Origin: Schlesneria paludicola DSM 18645
GTDB taxonomy: Bacteria > Planctomycetota > Planctomycetia > Planctomycetales > Planctomycetaceae
NCBI GenBank assembly: GCA_945876035.1
Contig: CAMCMU010000036.1
Coordinates: 1 to 49,685, forward strand
Direction of reading: 5' to 3'
Length of the DNA: 49,685 nucleotides
Shown: piece after piece, positions 38,397-49,685 of the stretch
How the letters are laid out: each line of letters opens with the position of its first letter
Numbering within the stretch: the stretch's first letter is position 1
Program-made: the position numbers and the translations under genes
The notes under the pieces: model-generated
Seen by the model: only the letters and a program-made list of their open reading frames with translations
Told to the model about the DNA's origin: nothing
Database searches by the model: none

Positions 38397-39846
38397 TCAT
38401 TCAATTTTCCGACTATTGGCCCTTTGTCTTCGTCCCGACTCCAGGAGCAGGCGAGTTGATTTTCGGGAATCTCGGCTCCCTTCGTTCTTCTGATCGGTCG
38501 ACTGTTGTTAGGGGATTCGTACAAAACGTATCTTAGATACCACCGGACGAGGATAGGCGGACAGGCGTGAATGCACGATGCGATCCGTCGTGCCGAGCAA
38601 ATGTGAGTCAAGCGGTGGCGAATTCGGTCATTCGACGGCCACAGAAGAGTGTCGGCGTTCGCTGAGATGGCCCGCTTATTGTCGCCGTCCAGTGATGTCA
38701 CTCGGCTCGAGAAGTCGGACTGTACGAATCGTTGAGCAAAACGAGATTCTTCGTGACCACGCCTCAGATCGACTTCCGTTCGCTGTCGGAAAATACCACG
38801 GTGCTAGGGAACTTCGGGCAGACCCGGTCAAGCGACGTCAACGGCAAGATCCCCAGCCCATGCTCGTCGGGAATGCCAAACGGTTCTAGACGCAGTGATT
38901 CGATTCCAAGGAGATGAGTTCCACACCACAGCCTATTTCTTCACGTCCGAAAGTCGTTGCTTACGGTCCAACGCGTCACAGAGTCATCGATTCTGTCCCT
39001 AATCTCGTGGAGCATTCGGATCGGCCAGATACTGATCAACAGCCAAGACATGTCGGTCACCTTGGGGGACCAGCCTTGGCCTCAACCAAGAACCATGTTC
39101 TGAGTCACCACGGTAGAGATACTGAGGCCGTCTTGTGCGGGCCAGAATTTTCGAGTGAGGCGGACCCGTAACGGGTTGCGGGTGCCGACAGAGCGCGGTG
39201 GTCCGGATCGCGGGCATCGTCGATGGCTCGGAATTTGTCGCGCACTTTGCAAGACACCCTCGGAACGATACGACGGATTACTTTCCAATGTGCAGGGATC
39301 GTCTTGTGTCACGAATGATGTCGTTCGCTCTCGAGCGGACTCATCGGCCGAATCATCAAACAGCCTCAGCGATATTGCCGACAGACCGAGAGTGGCCGCC
39401 CCAGTAACACTCCAGGACTCTGCCTCCTCAAGCTAAGAAATGACAGGCGAATGCAACTCCATCGGGCACGAGACGACTCGAGTAGCCGCCCAGATCCGTA
39501 TCGGTTGCCATTCTCCGTTGGAGCATCGTGGTCGATGCGACCGACTTCCCAAGCCGCGAAACCCACTCTTTAAAAACCAACTCGCTTGAGGTAATCGGGG
39601 GAAAACTGAAATTCGCTAAAAACAGGACTTACCACCCCTGTTCGGGAGTTGGATTCGCCCAACAAAATCAAACCTCGAAAAAAAGCACTTCCGAATGAAA
39701 TCTCGAGACAAAACCAAACAGCAGCCGCGACAACTCATCAAGCGAGGCTGGCTTACGAATGACGTTTCGGGGTTACTTCGGAATGACAAAACCGAAGCCA
39801 TTGGTCATTCGACAACATTTTCAAAGGACATCCACGCGGCCCGTCA
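38397..39846. other. Gene-poor stretch, possibly decayed
   Basis: 1.45 kb between the SUMF1 gene and the convergent zincin gene. Fragments with protein-like composition appear in several frames on both strands, for example TRFFVTTPQIDFRSLSENTT (plus, about 38750) and QYLYRGDSEHGSW with DRHVLAVDQYLADPNAPRD (minus, about 39120-39000), but none has a start, ribosome site or known motif. ACCCGTAACGGGT (39166-39178) is a small palindrome. Remnants of one or more inactivated genes or a mobile element are the simplest reading. Confidence 0.35.
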
Positions 39847-40803
39847 TCAATTGTCATTCTTCGCCCCCCCACGTAACCATCGATGAAATTGATCGTCAAT
39901 CTTGTGACAATCCTCCGTCTCGAACAACTCGCATAGCGAATTCAGCCCCGTCGCATCCGTATCATTTCGGGCACGGCACTTGCGATAAAATGGCTCAAGC
40001 AGCTGCCGTTTTTGCAGAAACAGACAAAAGGACCTCGCGTGCGCATAGTCAAGACTGGCTCGACTCGTCGCGGCAAATCGTTCCGCAGCCAGATCACGCA
40101 CGGGGCGAAGTTGTTTGGCCTGAAGCGACGCCAAGACTTCATGGCATCGCCAGTTATCCAGTCCGACCAACCGCATTCCATCGGACGAGATTTCGCATTC
40201 TTCATGTAACGAGGCCAGTCCCTCATCAAGCCATTCTGGAAGATCCGGAAAATCGGCATGGGCCAACGCGTGGGTGAGCTCATGAGCCAACACTCCTTCT
40301 CCATCACTGATATTGACGACGACTCGACGGTTCGTTCGAGAATAAATACCGGAGTATTCACTTCTCTCTTTTTCATTCAGCCGGCGATGGCACTCGCGAT
40401 AGGAATCTTGGGAAGAGCAAAGCAAAATTGTGATCGGCCCGGTCGGCAAGTGATCGAAGTACTGGACTCTTAGAGCCCGAGCCGTTGGTTCGATCGTCTG
40501 CTGATAATGTTGCTCGAGCACGGCCTCATCGTAGTCGCCACCGAGCACAAACGGGCCGCGTACGGCAACGCTCCAATCCTTTGGCAATTTGCGGTGCAGG
40601 TCTGCCGCCAAGGTATGGCACGCATCGCGTAAATGAGATTTCTTGGAAACCGCGAATTCTCGGACTATCGCGTGTGACACCGATGCGGTGCTTGGAATCA
40701 GCGATGGACCAGGAGCGGCCACTGCGTAGCAGATGGCCACGAGAGTCACTGTCGCAATCGTTAAAAACCGCCGATAGATGAATGTCACAGTGTCAATCGC
40801 CAA
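39847..40803 (-). CDS. Exported gluzincin-like metallopeptidase
   Basis: 318 residues from a TTG at 40803; a GTG at 40788 is an alternative that begins the signal peptide directly (MTFIYRRFLTIATVTLVAIC). HELTH (174-178) supplies two zinc ligands and the general base, and EWLDEGLA (Glu194) the third ligand, as in peptidase-MA/DUF1570-type zincins. Upstream is a beta-rich domain with TILLCSSQDSY. It shares this plan with the protein encoded at 6607-7704, but their sequences differ, so they look like distant family members rather than recent duplicates. Divergent from glgB with a 241-nt gap. Confidence 0.8.
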   Translation of the reverse strand: MAIDTVTFIYRRFLTIATVTLVAICYAVAAPGPSLIPSTASVSHAIVREFAVSKKSHLRDACHTLAADLHRKLPKDWSVAVRGPFVLGGDYDEAVLEQHYQQTIEPTARALRVQYFDHLPTGPITILLCSSQDSYRECHRRLNEKERSEYSGIYSRTNRRVVVNISDGEGVLAHELTHALAHADFPDLPEWLDEGLASLHEECEISSDGMRLVGLDNWRCHEVLASLQAKQLRPVRDLAAERFAATSRASLDYAHARSFCLFLQKRQLLEPFYRKCRARNDTDATGLNSLCELFETEDCHKIDDQFHRWLRGGAKNDN

Positions 40804-41044
40804 GAAGAATCATCGATTGTTTTTCACATTCGCCGCCTTCAAGCTTACTTCTGAAACGGCCATCACTCTGGCTTAAATCTGGTCCTTCGTGTCAATTTAA
40901 GAGCATTGTTTGAGACAACCCCAACTGATACGATCTATCCGGACTTGTCGGCGTGTTCCAGAGAGATCGCCTGCGTCATTAGGTCTCTCTAAACCCGCTA
41001 AATCATTTGGTGGTCGTGTCAAATTTTTACACGGGACATCGCGA

Positions 41045-42904
41045 ATGGAATCGACGTTATACCGCCACATGGGTGCCCACTTGGCAACTCAAGATGGTGT
41101 GCAGGGTGTCCGGTTTGCCGTTTGGGCTCCGAATGTCACGGAGGCCTCCGTCCTGTGCGACAAGAATTCTTGGATGCATGGCCGATTTCCGCTGTCTTCA
41201 AGTGATAACGGCGTCTGGTCGGGGTTCGTGCCGGGACTTCAGCAGGGGGACGCCTACAAGTTTGCCCTGCGAACTAGTGATGGACAGTTGCTCCAAAAAA
41301 TCGACCCGTACGCCTTTACGGCTGAAGTTTCTCCCAAAAGTGCTTCGATCATATGCAACTTAGAGGGATACTCATGGAGAGACGGCGATTGGATCCAGCA
41401 GCGAGAATCGACCAATTGGTATGAGCAACCGGTTTCGATTTATGAGGTTCACCTGGGATCGTGGCGACGACCTCAAGACGGCCGCCAATTCTTCAACTAT
41501 CGTGAATTAGCGGCACTTCTGATCGACTATGTTTTAGAATTGGGTTACACACACGTTGAACTGATGCCCATCAACGAATTTCCTTTCGATGGATCTTGGG
41601 GCTATCAGCCGACCGGCTATTTTTCGCCCACCAGTCGGTTTGGTTCGCCGCACGATTTCATGCGGTTTGTTGACCTGTTCCACCAGGCCGGGATTGGGGT
41701 GATTGTCGATTGGGTTCCTGCGCACTTCCCCACCGACGGACATTCGCTCGGTTCATTCGACGGTACGTGCTGTTACGAACATTCGGACCCCCGCAAAGGA
41801 TTTCATCCCGATTGGGGAACGCTCATCTTCAACTACGGGCGTGAAGAGGTTCGCAATTTTTTATTGTCGAGCGCTCGCTTCTGGCTCGATGTTTACCACA
41901 TCGACGGACTGCGAGTCGATGCTGTGGCATCGATGTTGTATCTGGATTATTCACGCAAGCACGGGGAATGGGTACCGAATGTATTCGGCGGAAGAGAGAA
42001 CCTAGAGGCCATCCAGTTCCTCAAGGATCTGAATACCATGCTGTATCAAGAGTTCCCCGGAATCTTATCGATCGCGGAGGAATCGACAGCGTGGGGAGGA
42101 GTCTCTCGCCCGGTCTATAACGGCGGGCTTGGCTTTGGCATGAAATGGGACATGGGGTGGATGAATGACACCCTGAGATACATGCGCCGCGAGCCAATTC
42201 ACAGGCAACATCACCAAAACGAGCTGTCATTTCGTATGGTCTATGCCTTTACCGAGAACTTCGTGCTGCCGCTGTCTCATGACGAAGTCGTGCATGGTAA
42301 GCAGTCATTACTGTCCCAAATGCCAGGCGATGTTTGGCAAAAGTTTGGCAATCTTCGCCTGCTCTATGGCTACCAATACACTCAGCCGGGTAAGAAGCTT
42401 TTGTTCATGGGCGGAGAGTTCGGACAATGGACCGAGTGGAATCACGACGGCCAACTGGACTGGCCGCTGATTGGCCAGCCACTTCACGATGGCATCCGGC
42501 TTTTGATTGGCGATTTAAACAAACTTTATCGGACCGAGAAAGCGTTACACCACAACGACATGTCCGGTGAAGGCTTTCGTTGGATTTGTGCCGACGACTG
42601 GCAAAACAGCGTTTACTGTTACATCCGCCAGTCACGAGATTCTCAGGACTTCGTTGTCGTCGTTTTGAACTTGACACCTGTTCCGCGTCAGGGTTATCGA
42701 GTGGGAGTCCCTGTTGCCGGATTTTATGCGGAAATACTCAACACAGATTCGACGTTCTATGGAGGATCCGGTATGGGTAATTCCGGCGGAAAATATAGCC
42801 AGCCGGGAGCGTGTCATGGGTTTGGGCAACATGTTTCACTGACACTACCACCACTGGCGATGCTCGTGATCAAGCCCGTCACGAGTCAGCCATCGAAGGC
42901 CTGA
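41045..42904 (+). CDS. glgB: 1,4-alpha-glucan branching enzyme
   Basis: About 619 residues from the ATG at 41045; the frame is open from a TTG at 40910, but the additional 45 residues look non-family. GH13 subfamily 9: makes alpha-1,6 branches during glycogen synthesis. An N-terminal CBM48 (VRFAVWAPN) is followed by the catalytic barrel with nucleophile Asp292 in DGLRVDAV, acid/base Glu345 in SIAEESTAW, and the third carboxylate in [12 protein letters not shown]-terminal beta domain completes it. The extra N1 domain of E. coli GlgB is absent. No other glycogen genes are in the window. Confidence 0.96.
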   Translation: MESTLYRHMGAHLATQDGVQGVRFAVWAPNVTEASVLCDKNSWMHGRFPLSSSDNGVWSGFVPGLQQGDAYKFALRTSDGQLLQKIDPYAFTAEVSPKSASIICNLEGYSWRDGDWIQQRESTNWYEQPVSIYEVHLGSWRRPQDGRQFFNYRELAALLIDYVLELGYTHVELMPINEFPFDGSWGYQPTGYFSPTSRFGSPHDFMRFVDLFHQAGIGVIVDWVPAHFPTDGHSLGSFDGTCCYEHSDPRKGFHPDWGTLIFNYGREEVRNFLLSSARFWLDVYHIDGLRVDAVASMLYLDYSRKHGEWVPNVFGGRENLEAIQFLKDLNTMLYQEFPGILSIAEESTAWGGVSRPVYNGGLGFGMKWDMGWMNDTLRYMRREPIHRQHHQNELSFRMVYAFTENFVLPLSHDEVVHGKQSLLSQMPGDVWQKFGNLRLLYGYQYTQPGKKLLFMGGEFGQWTEWNHDGQLDWPLIGQPLHDGIRLLIGDLNKLYRTEKALHHNDMSGEGFRWICADDWQNSVYCYIRQSRDSQDFVVVVLNLTPVPRQGYRVGVPVAGFYAEILNTDSTFYGGSGMGNSGGKYSQPGACHGFGQHVSLTLPPLAMLVIKPVTSQPSKA

Positions 42905-43203
42905 ACGCTCGTCGAATTTTGACCGGGATAGAATCAAGACGCCTTTCTTTGAAATTTCGCCACCAATCCTGTAAATCCTAATGCGTTCCCGAATTCGAAT
43001 ACGGAGACCACTCAAGACAGCCGCCGTTCACTCAATTCGCCTAGCGATCATATTTCGGTCTTCTATGTAAATGCCCTAAACGGTAAGGGCAATGCCTGAA
43101 GCAAGGTGCCGGTACGCCACAAATCCAAAATTCAAATATTGTTGGTAAGAGCTCAAGACGTGGTTTGCATTTGCTGAGGCCGTGAAATTCTCGGGGGTTG
43201 CCG
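42905..43203. other. Intergenic region, no recognised gene
   Basis: Between glgB and the gspF-like gene, both plus strand. Contains the GGGGG ribosome site of the next gene (43193-43197). No terminator or frame of note. Confidence 0.4.
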
Positions 43204-44259
43204 ATGTCAGTAATTTTTGGAAAGCATTTGCCCTGGAGTACCTTAGCGACATTTTGCCGGTCGTTAGGAACGATGTTGCATTCTGGAGTCCATGTCGTGA
43301 AGGCATTCCAAGTTGCCGGAATGCAGTCTTCAAATCGCCAACTTCGAGTTTCATCCAAGTCCATCGTTGATGAACTGCGTCGGGGAAACGGTATCGCCCC
43401 GGCGATGCGAATTCACTCCGATCAATTTCCGATACTCCTAATGGATCTGATTGATATTGCCGAGCAGACAGGCTCGATGCCCGAAGTTCTCGCCAGTCTT
43501 GCAGATCACTACGATAATCTTGTTCGACTGCGTAGAACATTTTTGAGCGCGATTTCATGGCCCGTGTTTCAGCTGATTGCGGCGATTTTTATTGTCGCGG
43601 GATTGATTGCAATCCTCGGCTGGATTTCACCAAACTCGGGCGAATCCCCCATGGATGTCACCGGCCTTGGATTAAGCGGCACGTCAGGAGCCTTGACGTG
43701 GTTAGGTGGCTGTTTCGGCACGGCCTTCCTGGGCTTTGTGGCCTATCAATTGTTGACGCGGGGCCTCAAAGGCCAAGCAATCGTCCATCGGTTGTTGCTA
43801 CGCCTACCAGTCGTCGGAAGCTGCCTTCGTTCATTCGCCATTGCTAGGTTTGCCTGGGCCTTCGCGTTGACTCAGCAATCGGGAATGGAGATTGATTCGA
43901 GCATGGATGCCAGCCTGAAGGCCACGGCGAACGGTGCCTTTGTCGAGTCGATTCCCCAAACACTAGCCCTGATACGATCTGGAGAAGACCTCGCGACCAC
44001 ACTTGAAGCAACCCATCTCTACTCACGAGAATTCCTCGAGTTGGTGAGAGTGGGTGAGACGACTGGGACGGTTCCGGAGCAACTGCAACGGCTAAGCCCT
44101 CAACTCGAAGACCGTGCTCGTCGCAGCCTGGAAACAATGACCGCCGCCTTCGCATGGTTGATTTGGGCCATGGTCGCCGGATTGATCATTTTCATCATCT
44201 TTAGGATCTTTCTGAATTACATTGCTCTGATTGATGAGGCACAACGCGGAATCAAATGA
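43204..44259 (+). CDS. Orphan type II secretion/type IV pilus GspF-like protein
   Basis: 351 residues from the ATG at 43204, with GGGGG 6 nt upstream; a TTG at 43198 overlaps that site. Two T2SSF repeats are visible, each with a conserved GxxAxxAL-type segment (LHSGVHVVKAFQVAG...; QQSGMEIDSSMDAS...), and three membrane helices, at about 115-140, 165-190 and 325-350. GspF/PilC is the inner-membrane platform protein of secretion and pilus systems. No other gsp or pil gene is close, so partners must be elsewhere. It lies 86 nt before obgE. Confidence 0.85.
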   Translation: MSVIFGKHLPWSTLATFCRSLGTMLHSGVHVVKAFQVAGMQSSNRQLRVSSKSIVDELRRGNGIAPAMRIHSDQFPILLMDLIDIAEQTGSMPEVLASLADHYDNLVRLRRTFLSAISWPVFQLIAAIFIVAGLIAILGWISPNSGESPMDVTGLGLSGTSGALTWLGGCFGTAFLGFVAYQLLTRGLKGQAIVHRLLLRLPVVGSCLRSFAIARFAWAFALTQQSGMEIDSSMDASLKATANGAFVESIPQTLALIRSGEDLATTLEATHLYSREFLELVRVGETTGTVPEQLQRLSPQLEDRARRSLETMTAAFAWLIWAMVAGLIIFIIFRIFLNYIALIDEAQRGIK

Positions 44260-44306
44260 TCTCGCGGCAGGCCTCGCTTGAAATCAACGTTAATCAACAC
44301 CAGTGA

Positions 44307-45350
<1,044 letters not shown>

Positions 45351-45403
45351 TTTTTCTCAGGAATTGTCAATCCGCAATACCTTCGACGAAAAATGGATGG
45401 CCC

Positions 45404-46219
45404 ATGAACGACACCCTGCGAGTTCTGATTCTGGCCGTGGTTCAGGGGATCACCGAATTTCTTCCGATAAGTTCGGATGGACACCTTGTCATCAGTAATC
45501 AACTTTTGAAACGATGGCAGGGCCGGACTCAACCGGAAGAGGCGTTGACTTTGATTCTCACCCTTCATGCAGGGACTCTTGGCTCCATCGCGATTGTCTA
45601 TTTTCATCGACTTCGTCAAATTGTCACCGAAATGGACTGGCGACTGTGTTTCAACATTGTCTTGGCCTCCATTCCTGCGGCGATCATTGGGATCGGTTTC
45701 AAGAAGACGTTTGAAGAGTTGTTCAATTCACCGATCGCCGCGGGATACGGTTTTTTGCTAACGGCGTTGATGCTTCTGCTGGGACAGAAATTTACAGGTG
45801 GGCGATTGGTCGAAAGGCAATTGCCATGGCCCGTTGCTTTGATCGTCGGTTGCTTTCAGGCTGTGGCAATTTTACCTGGCGTGTCCCGCTCGGGATGCAC
45901 GATCTCAGGGGGACTATTCTGCGGAATGGAACGCGAATCAACGGCAACATTTTCGTTCCTCATCGCAATTCCCGTCATTGGCGGCGCGGTCCTCCTCGAT
46001 GCGGTGAAATTACTGAAACCAGGTGCGATTGAGGCGGCTAATATTCCGTGGGGAACCTATGCAATGGGAGCACTGGTTTCATTGGCCGTCGGAGTCGTGG
46101 CCTTGCGGTTATTGATTCGGATGCTGTCTCAGCAGCGTCTGCACTGGTTTGGCTATTACTGCTTGGCGGCTGGCGTTGGGACAATCCTCTGGCAGGTCTG
46201 CGAAGGACGTGCCAGATAG
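45404..46219 (+). CDS. uppP: Undecaprenyl-diphosphatase
   Basis: 271 residues, about eight membrane helices. Dephosphorylates undecaprenyl diphosphate to recycle the lipid carrier of peptidoglycan and glycan export; active site faces the periplasm. GITEFLPISSDGHLV (16-29) carries the essential Glu and His, and LPGVSRSGCT the second motif. Compared with E. coli, the residue before Gly-His is Asp (Thr28 in E. coli). Planctomycetes do make peptidoglycan, so the role is plausible. It is 53 nt after obgE on the same strand and converges on rny. Confidence 0.96.
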   Translation: MNDTLRVLILAVVQGITEFLPISSDGHLVISNQLLKRWQGRTQPEEALTLILTLHAGTLGSIAIVYFHRLRQIVTEMDWRLCFNIVLASIPAAIIGIGFKKTFEELFNSPIAAGYGFLLTALMLLLGQKFTGGRLVERQLPWPVALIVGCFQAVAILPGVSRSGCTISGGLFCGMERESTATFSFLIAIPVIGGAVLLDAVKLLKPGAIEAANIPWGTYAMGALVSLAVGVVALRLLIRMLSQQRLHWFGYYCLAAGVGTILWQVCEGRAR

Positions 46220-46378
46220 GAGCTGCCGTTAATCAGAGCACTCTCCGCGTTTCACATTGAAATTTATCGCGGTTGACGGGTTTTTGGCTCTCTTACGGAG
46301 GGGATCGTTTTTCGAATCGAAAGTGGAGTTCTCCATTCAAAAATGCGCTCCGTTAACCGACAAGGTCGGATCTGACCC

Positions 46379-47917
46379 CTACTTGGCGTATTCGACAACT
46401 CTCGTTTCGCGTAGGACGGTCACCTTGACTTCGCCAGGATAGGTTAATGTTTGTTCAATAGCAGCGGCCATGTCGCGACAAAGCCTCGCGGCTTCGCAGT
46501 CATTGACGTTTTGCGGATTGACGACAACCCGAATCTCACGGCCCGCTTGTACCGCAAAAGCCTGTTCAACACCTGGAAATCCGCAGGCCAATGTTTCTAA
46601 CTCTTCTAAACGTCGCACGTACTTTTCGAGCGTCTCTCGACGAGCACCAGGACGTGACGCCGAACAGGCATCGGCAGCCGCGACCAGTACCGTGTAGATG
46701 AATTCGGGTCGAATGTCATCGTGGTGGCCCTGCGCCGCGTGGACGACTTCGCCCTTCTCGCCATACCGCTTGAGCAACTCGGCTCCCACCGCCGGATGCC
46801 CTCCTTCCATTTCATGGTCCGCCGCTTTGCCGAGGTCATGCAAAAACCCACATCGTCTGGCCAGATTTCCATTCAGCCCCAATTGTTCAGCCATCAAGCC
46901 AGTCAGATGCGCGACCTCAATGGAGTGTCGTAGGACGTTTTGACTGTAGCTCGTCCGGAAATGGAGGCGTCCCATAAAGTCGAGCAGTTTTTCATGCAGA
47001 TTCGGCACGTCGGCCTCTTGCGCCGCTTCCGTTCCTTGTCGACGAATAAACTCTTCCATTTCTTTCTGCGTTTCAGCAACAATTTCGTCGATCCGTGTTG
47101 GATGGATACGACCATCATGAATCAGCTTCACTAATGCCTGCTTGGCGATTTCTCGGCGAACGCTGTCAAATGCGGAAACGACCACGACCCCTGGAGTGTC
47201 GTCCACGATCACATCGACTCCGGTCGCCTTTTCAAACGCGCGAATATTCCGACCCTCGCGTCCAATAATCCGACCCTTCATTTCGTCGCTTGGGATGTCG
47301 ATCGTCGAAACCGTCGATTCCGACGTATGAGCTGAGGCGTAACGCTGAATCGACATACCGATAATTTCCCGAGCCAGCCGCTCGGAATGTTGTTTTAGTT
47401 CGGATTCCTGTTTGAGGATTAACACGCCCGTTTCATTTTTTAATTCGCGTTCGAGTTGTTCCAGCAGCAGTTCTGTCGCCGTCTTCTGGTCGAGGGTGCT
47501 AATCTTGTACAACTGCTCCTTGGCCTGCTTGATGTTCTTGTCGAGTTCCTTGTCTTTCGCATCCATCACCTTGTTGCGATCCGCCAATTTGAGTTGAGTC
47601 GACTCCAGCAGCCGATCCTTTTTGTAAATGTCGTCCTGCTGCTCTTTGAGGCCAGACTCCCGTTTGTCCAGTTTTCGCTCTTGATTTCGCAAGTCGTCTC
47701 GGGATGCGTTCAATTCCTTTTCGGCCAATTCGCGACGGCGGAGACTCTCTTCTTTTGACTGTAACTCCGCTGTCTTGAGTATGTTCTCAGCATCACGCTT
47801 CGACTGCAGAACGATTTCATCGCCCGTTTTGAAAGCCGTTCCCCGAACGGCTCGCTCGGCAAAAAAACCGACCCCGCCGCCCAAGATCAGAGTCAATACG
47901 TTCCATAGATAATCCAT
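46379..47917 (-). CDS. rny: Ribonuclease Y
   Basis: 512 residues from the ATG at 47917 (GGGAG 8 nt upstream); the frame extends to 48016, but that part is not family-like. Membrane-anchored endoribonuclease that starts mRNA decay. One N-terminal membrane helix (6-22), a long coiled coil (about 30-200), a KH domain with GREGRN (219-224), and an HD domain: His331 and [11 protein letters not shown] (His360-Asp361). Divergent from pyrF, with more than 750 nt between. Confidence 0.97.
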   Translation of the reverse strand: MDYLWNVLTLILGGGVGFFAERAVRGTAFKTGDEIVLQSKRDAENILKTAELQSKEESLRRRELAEKELNASRDDLRNQERKLDKRESGLKEQQDDIYKKDRLLESTQLKLADRNKVMDAKDKELDKNIKQAKEQLYKISTLDQKTATELLLEQLERELKNETGVLILKQESELKQHSERLAREIIGMSIQRYASAHTSESTVSTIDIPSDEMKGRIIGREGRNIRAFEKATGVDVIVDDTPGVVVVSAFDSVRREIAKQALVKLIHDGRIHPTRIDEIVAETQKEMEEFIRRQGTEAAQEADVPNLHEKLLDFMGRLHFRTSYSQNVLRHSIEVAHLTGLMAEQLGLNGNLARRCGFLHDLGKAADHEMEGGHPAVGAELLKRYGEKGEVVHAAQGHHDDIRPEFIYTVLVAAADACSASRPGARRETLEKYVRRLEELETLACGFPGVEQAFAVQAGREIRVVVNPQNVNDCEAARLCRDMAAAIEQTLTYPGEVKVTVLRETRVVEYAK

Positions 47918-48673
47918 TTTATACTCCCGCAACGACAGTTCATAAAAGTCGCCGTTTAACAAACAACCTATAAAAGGGAGCAGAAAAATCTGAAGCAGCG
48001 GCAGACAAATCGACAATCAAAAGGCGATGACTGATTGCGGAGCCAAGCGAATCGATGACGTGAAAAGATAGGACTCGCGGAATGCTGCCGCCTCTGATGC
48101 GGTTGCCACAGAGCTTGTCTGTTTTAGAACAGATCCCCAACAGAGGACATGCCGCTGAACGACAGCATCAGGCAACCCTAATACTCGCACGAAGCGACCT
48201 CGAGAATGTGCTAAGACAACCCCTTTGCCGACTGAATCGGAAGGACTCTTACAGACACAACTCTATAAATTGCAGCTTCGAACTATCAATCGAAACCGCT
48301 CGAGGAACAATCCGCCGAGGACAAAACATCTTCCGAATTTCAGGCAACTTACCAAGCACACAAACCGCGAGCGTCAGGCGACTCTCACTTCCATAAAATC
48401 GATCATCTCCGCGCTGCAAAAGATACGGCGATCTTCAGAAAGCGTAATTTTTACGAACACATCCAAAAGATACGTGGCTCATCCTATCATGCGACGACGT
48501 GCATGCAACTCAGGACACGGTTATTGGGTATGGCGATCGTCTTGTTCCCACAGATCCATTCGCGTAGAACGATGTCAGCTATCCAAAGGCGACAAGAGGC
48601 CGTTTTCCTCTTCCAGATTGCGACGCAATGGAAATCCGCAGAATTTCGCAACAAGCTGACGGACAGGAACTCC
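47918..48673. other. Long divergent intergenic region (rny/pyrF)
   Basis: 756 nt with the promoters of both genes. The pyrF ribosome site AGGA is at 48665-48668. Plus-strand frames here run into the pyrF frame (open to 48503) but are not family-like. No riboswitch or attenuator fold could be recognised by eye. Confidence 0.4.
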
Positions 48674-49639
48674 ATGACATCAAACCAGCATCATTTTGCC
48701 ACGCGATTACATCATGCCATTCGCACAAAGCAGACTGCCGCTCTTGTCGGTCTTGATCCTCGACTCGATTTGATCCCCGATGACGTTTTGAATCGAGCGA
48801 ACAAATTACATGATGATCGCAATGCCTGCGCGGCTGCTGCATTTGAAGAATTTTGTGTTCGGCTCATTGATGTCGTCGCACCGCTGGTCCCTGCGGTGAA
48901 GCCTCAAGCGGCATTTTTCGAGGAACTGGGAGCCGATGGCTGTCTGGCTTTGGCGCGGGTCATTCGATATGCCCGCGCCGCCGGACTGTTGGTGATTTGC
49001 GATGCCAAACGAGGGGACATCGGGACGACCGCAGAGGCCTACGGACGGGCCTACCTTGCGGGCGTGGATCCCTCTGCGGCGCCTTGGCACTCAGACGCTC
49101 TCACAGTGAATCCCTATCTGGGAAAAGACACAATCGAACCACTGGTGAAAATCGCTGTCGAGCGAGGGGCCGGAATCTATGTTTTGGTCAAGACGAGCAA
49201 TCCTGGTTCGGCTTCGTTTCAGAATCGAATCGCCGACGGGATACCGGTCTACCGACATGTTGCTCAAATGGTTGAAGATTTCGCAATCCAGACCGCGGAG
49301 GCTGGCTACGGTTGCGTGGGTGCCGTCGTCGGTGCGACATTTCCCACCGAGTTGGCCGAATTGAGAGCAGCGATGCCGCACGCTCCCCTGTTGATTCCTG
49401 GCTATGGCACTCAGGGCGGAACGGCAGCAGATGTCGCCAGCGCCTGTTTTAAGGATGGCCTAGGGGCTCTGATCAACAATTCTCGCGGCATCAATTTTGC
49501 CTATCGAACGCCCGCCTACGCAGAACAGTTCGGCGCAAAGCAATGGGAGGCGGCAAGCGAAGCGGCCACAAAAACGATGATCAAAGAGTTGGCGGAAATG
49601 ACCTCGGCTGCAACGCTCGCCACGACCGGCAACCCCTGA
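48674..49639 (+). CDS. pyrF: Orotidine 5'-phosphate decarboxylase, subfamily 2
   Basis: 321 residues from the ATG at 48674, with AGGA 5 nt upstream; the upstream open frame is rejected as a start because it lacks family similarity. Last step of UMP synthesis; cytoplasmic dimer. The catalytic array DAKRGD (110-115) contains the essential lysine, and GLDPRLD (26-32) and VGATFP are further landmarks. Long subfamily 2 form, as in mycobacteria. The region 49640-49685 after the stop is non-coding. Confidence 0.97.
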   Translation: MTSNQHHFATRLHHAIRTKQTAALVGLDPRLDLIPDDVLNRANKLHDDRNACAAAAFEEFCVRLIDVVAPLVPAVKPQAAFFEELGADGCLALARVIRYARAAGLLVICDAKRGDIGTTAEAYGRAYLAGVDPSAAPWHSDALTVNPYLGKDTIEPLVKIAVERGAGIYVLVKTSNPGSASFQNRIADGIPVYRHVAQMVEDFAIQTAEAGYGCVGAVVGATFPTELAELRAAMPHAPLLIPGYGTQGGTAADVASACFKDGLGALINNSRGINFAYRTPAYAEQFGAKQWEAASEAATKTMIKELAEMTSAATLATTGNP

Positions 49640-49685
49640 GAAATCTCGGGAAACCGCATCCTGTTTTCCCTGCGTAAGACGGTTG

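Noticed and set aside
38885-38910. tRNA or tmRNA T-arm-like GATTCGATTCC
   Set aside because: No matching acceptor stem or cloverleaf around it.
37509-39846. Diversity-generating retroelement with the SUMF1 gene as variable target
   Set aside because: The fold and the hairpin near the 3' end fit a target gene, but there is no reverse transcriptase and no second copy of the 3' segment that could serve as template in the following 1.45 kb.
48503-48673. Extended N-terminus of PyrF
   Set aside because: A better ribosome site and the family start are at 48674.

Overview
The window is a chromosomal segment from a bacterium of the phylum Planctomycetota, most likely one of the Planctomycetaceae-type lineages. 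The inference rests on gene content: DUF1080 (3-keto-disaccharide hydrolase) and SUMF1-type proteins, a Tat-exported Gfo/Idh/MocA oxidoreductase, DUF1570-like secreted zincins, a PQQ-type dehydrogenase fused to a di-haem cytochrome, a serine/threonine kinase with an HRDICPRN catalytic loop, many GTG and TTG starts, and sparse operons separated by long intergenic gaps. No species can be named from the sequence. I see no tRNA, rRNA, CRISPR array or phage. About 33 protein genes are supported.

Left part (1-14.9 kb): the first bases appear to hold the start of a minus-strand transposase gene that runs off the window. Then come an FAD oxidoreductase (+), a secreted DUF1080/beta-lactamase-fold fusion (-), an RdgB/HAM1 nucleotide-pool sanitiser (-), and a divergent pair: an exported protein of unknown function (-) and a secreted DUF1570-like zincin (+). 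These are followed on the minus strand by a beta-CASP metallo-beta-lactamase, an ABC-F ATPase, an outer-membrane beta-barrel candidate, a cytoplasmic serine hydrolase and a four-helix membrane protein.

Middle (14.9-28.3 kb), all minus strand: a sarcosine-oxidase-type flavoenzyme, a Tat-exported Gfo/Idh/MocA protein, a cytoplasmic sulfite-oxidase-fold molybdoenzyme, a YifB/ComM AAA ATPase, a 1.85-kb stretch with no convincing gene but three strong hairpins, a 1061-residue CBM9/PQQ-dehydrogenase/di-haem cytochrome protein, a compound tandem repeat, a D-threonine-aldolase-like PLP enzyme, and a protein ending in a degenerate CheA-type receiver domain.

Right part (28.6-49.6 kb): mostly housekeeping genes on the plus strand: gap, rpe-accD (ATGA overlap), a serine/threonine kinase, a UvrD/PcrA helicase, serA, a SUMF1-domain protein, a gene-poor 1.45-kb stretch, a secreted zincin (-), glgB, an orphan gspF-like gene, obgE, uppP, rny (-) and pyrF. 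Central carbon metabolism (gap, rpe, glgB), serine and pyrimidine biosynthesis (serA, pyrF), fatty-acid initiation (accD), envelope lipid recycling (uppP), ribosome assembly (obgE) and RNA decay (rny) are therefore interleaved with planctomycete-type exported proteins.

No complete new multi-gene system is visible. The most unusual items are the receiver domain lacking its phosphoacceptor, the kinase with a Cys in place of the catalytic-loop Lys, the two multi-domain fusions, a perfect hairpin inside the SUMF1 coding sequence, competing leader hairpins before that gene, and two gene-free islands that may be decayed mobile DNA.
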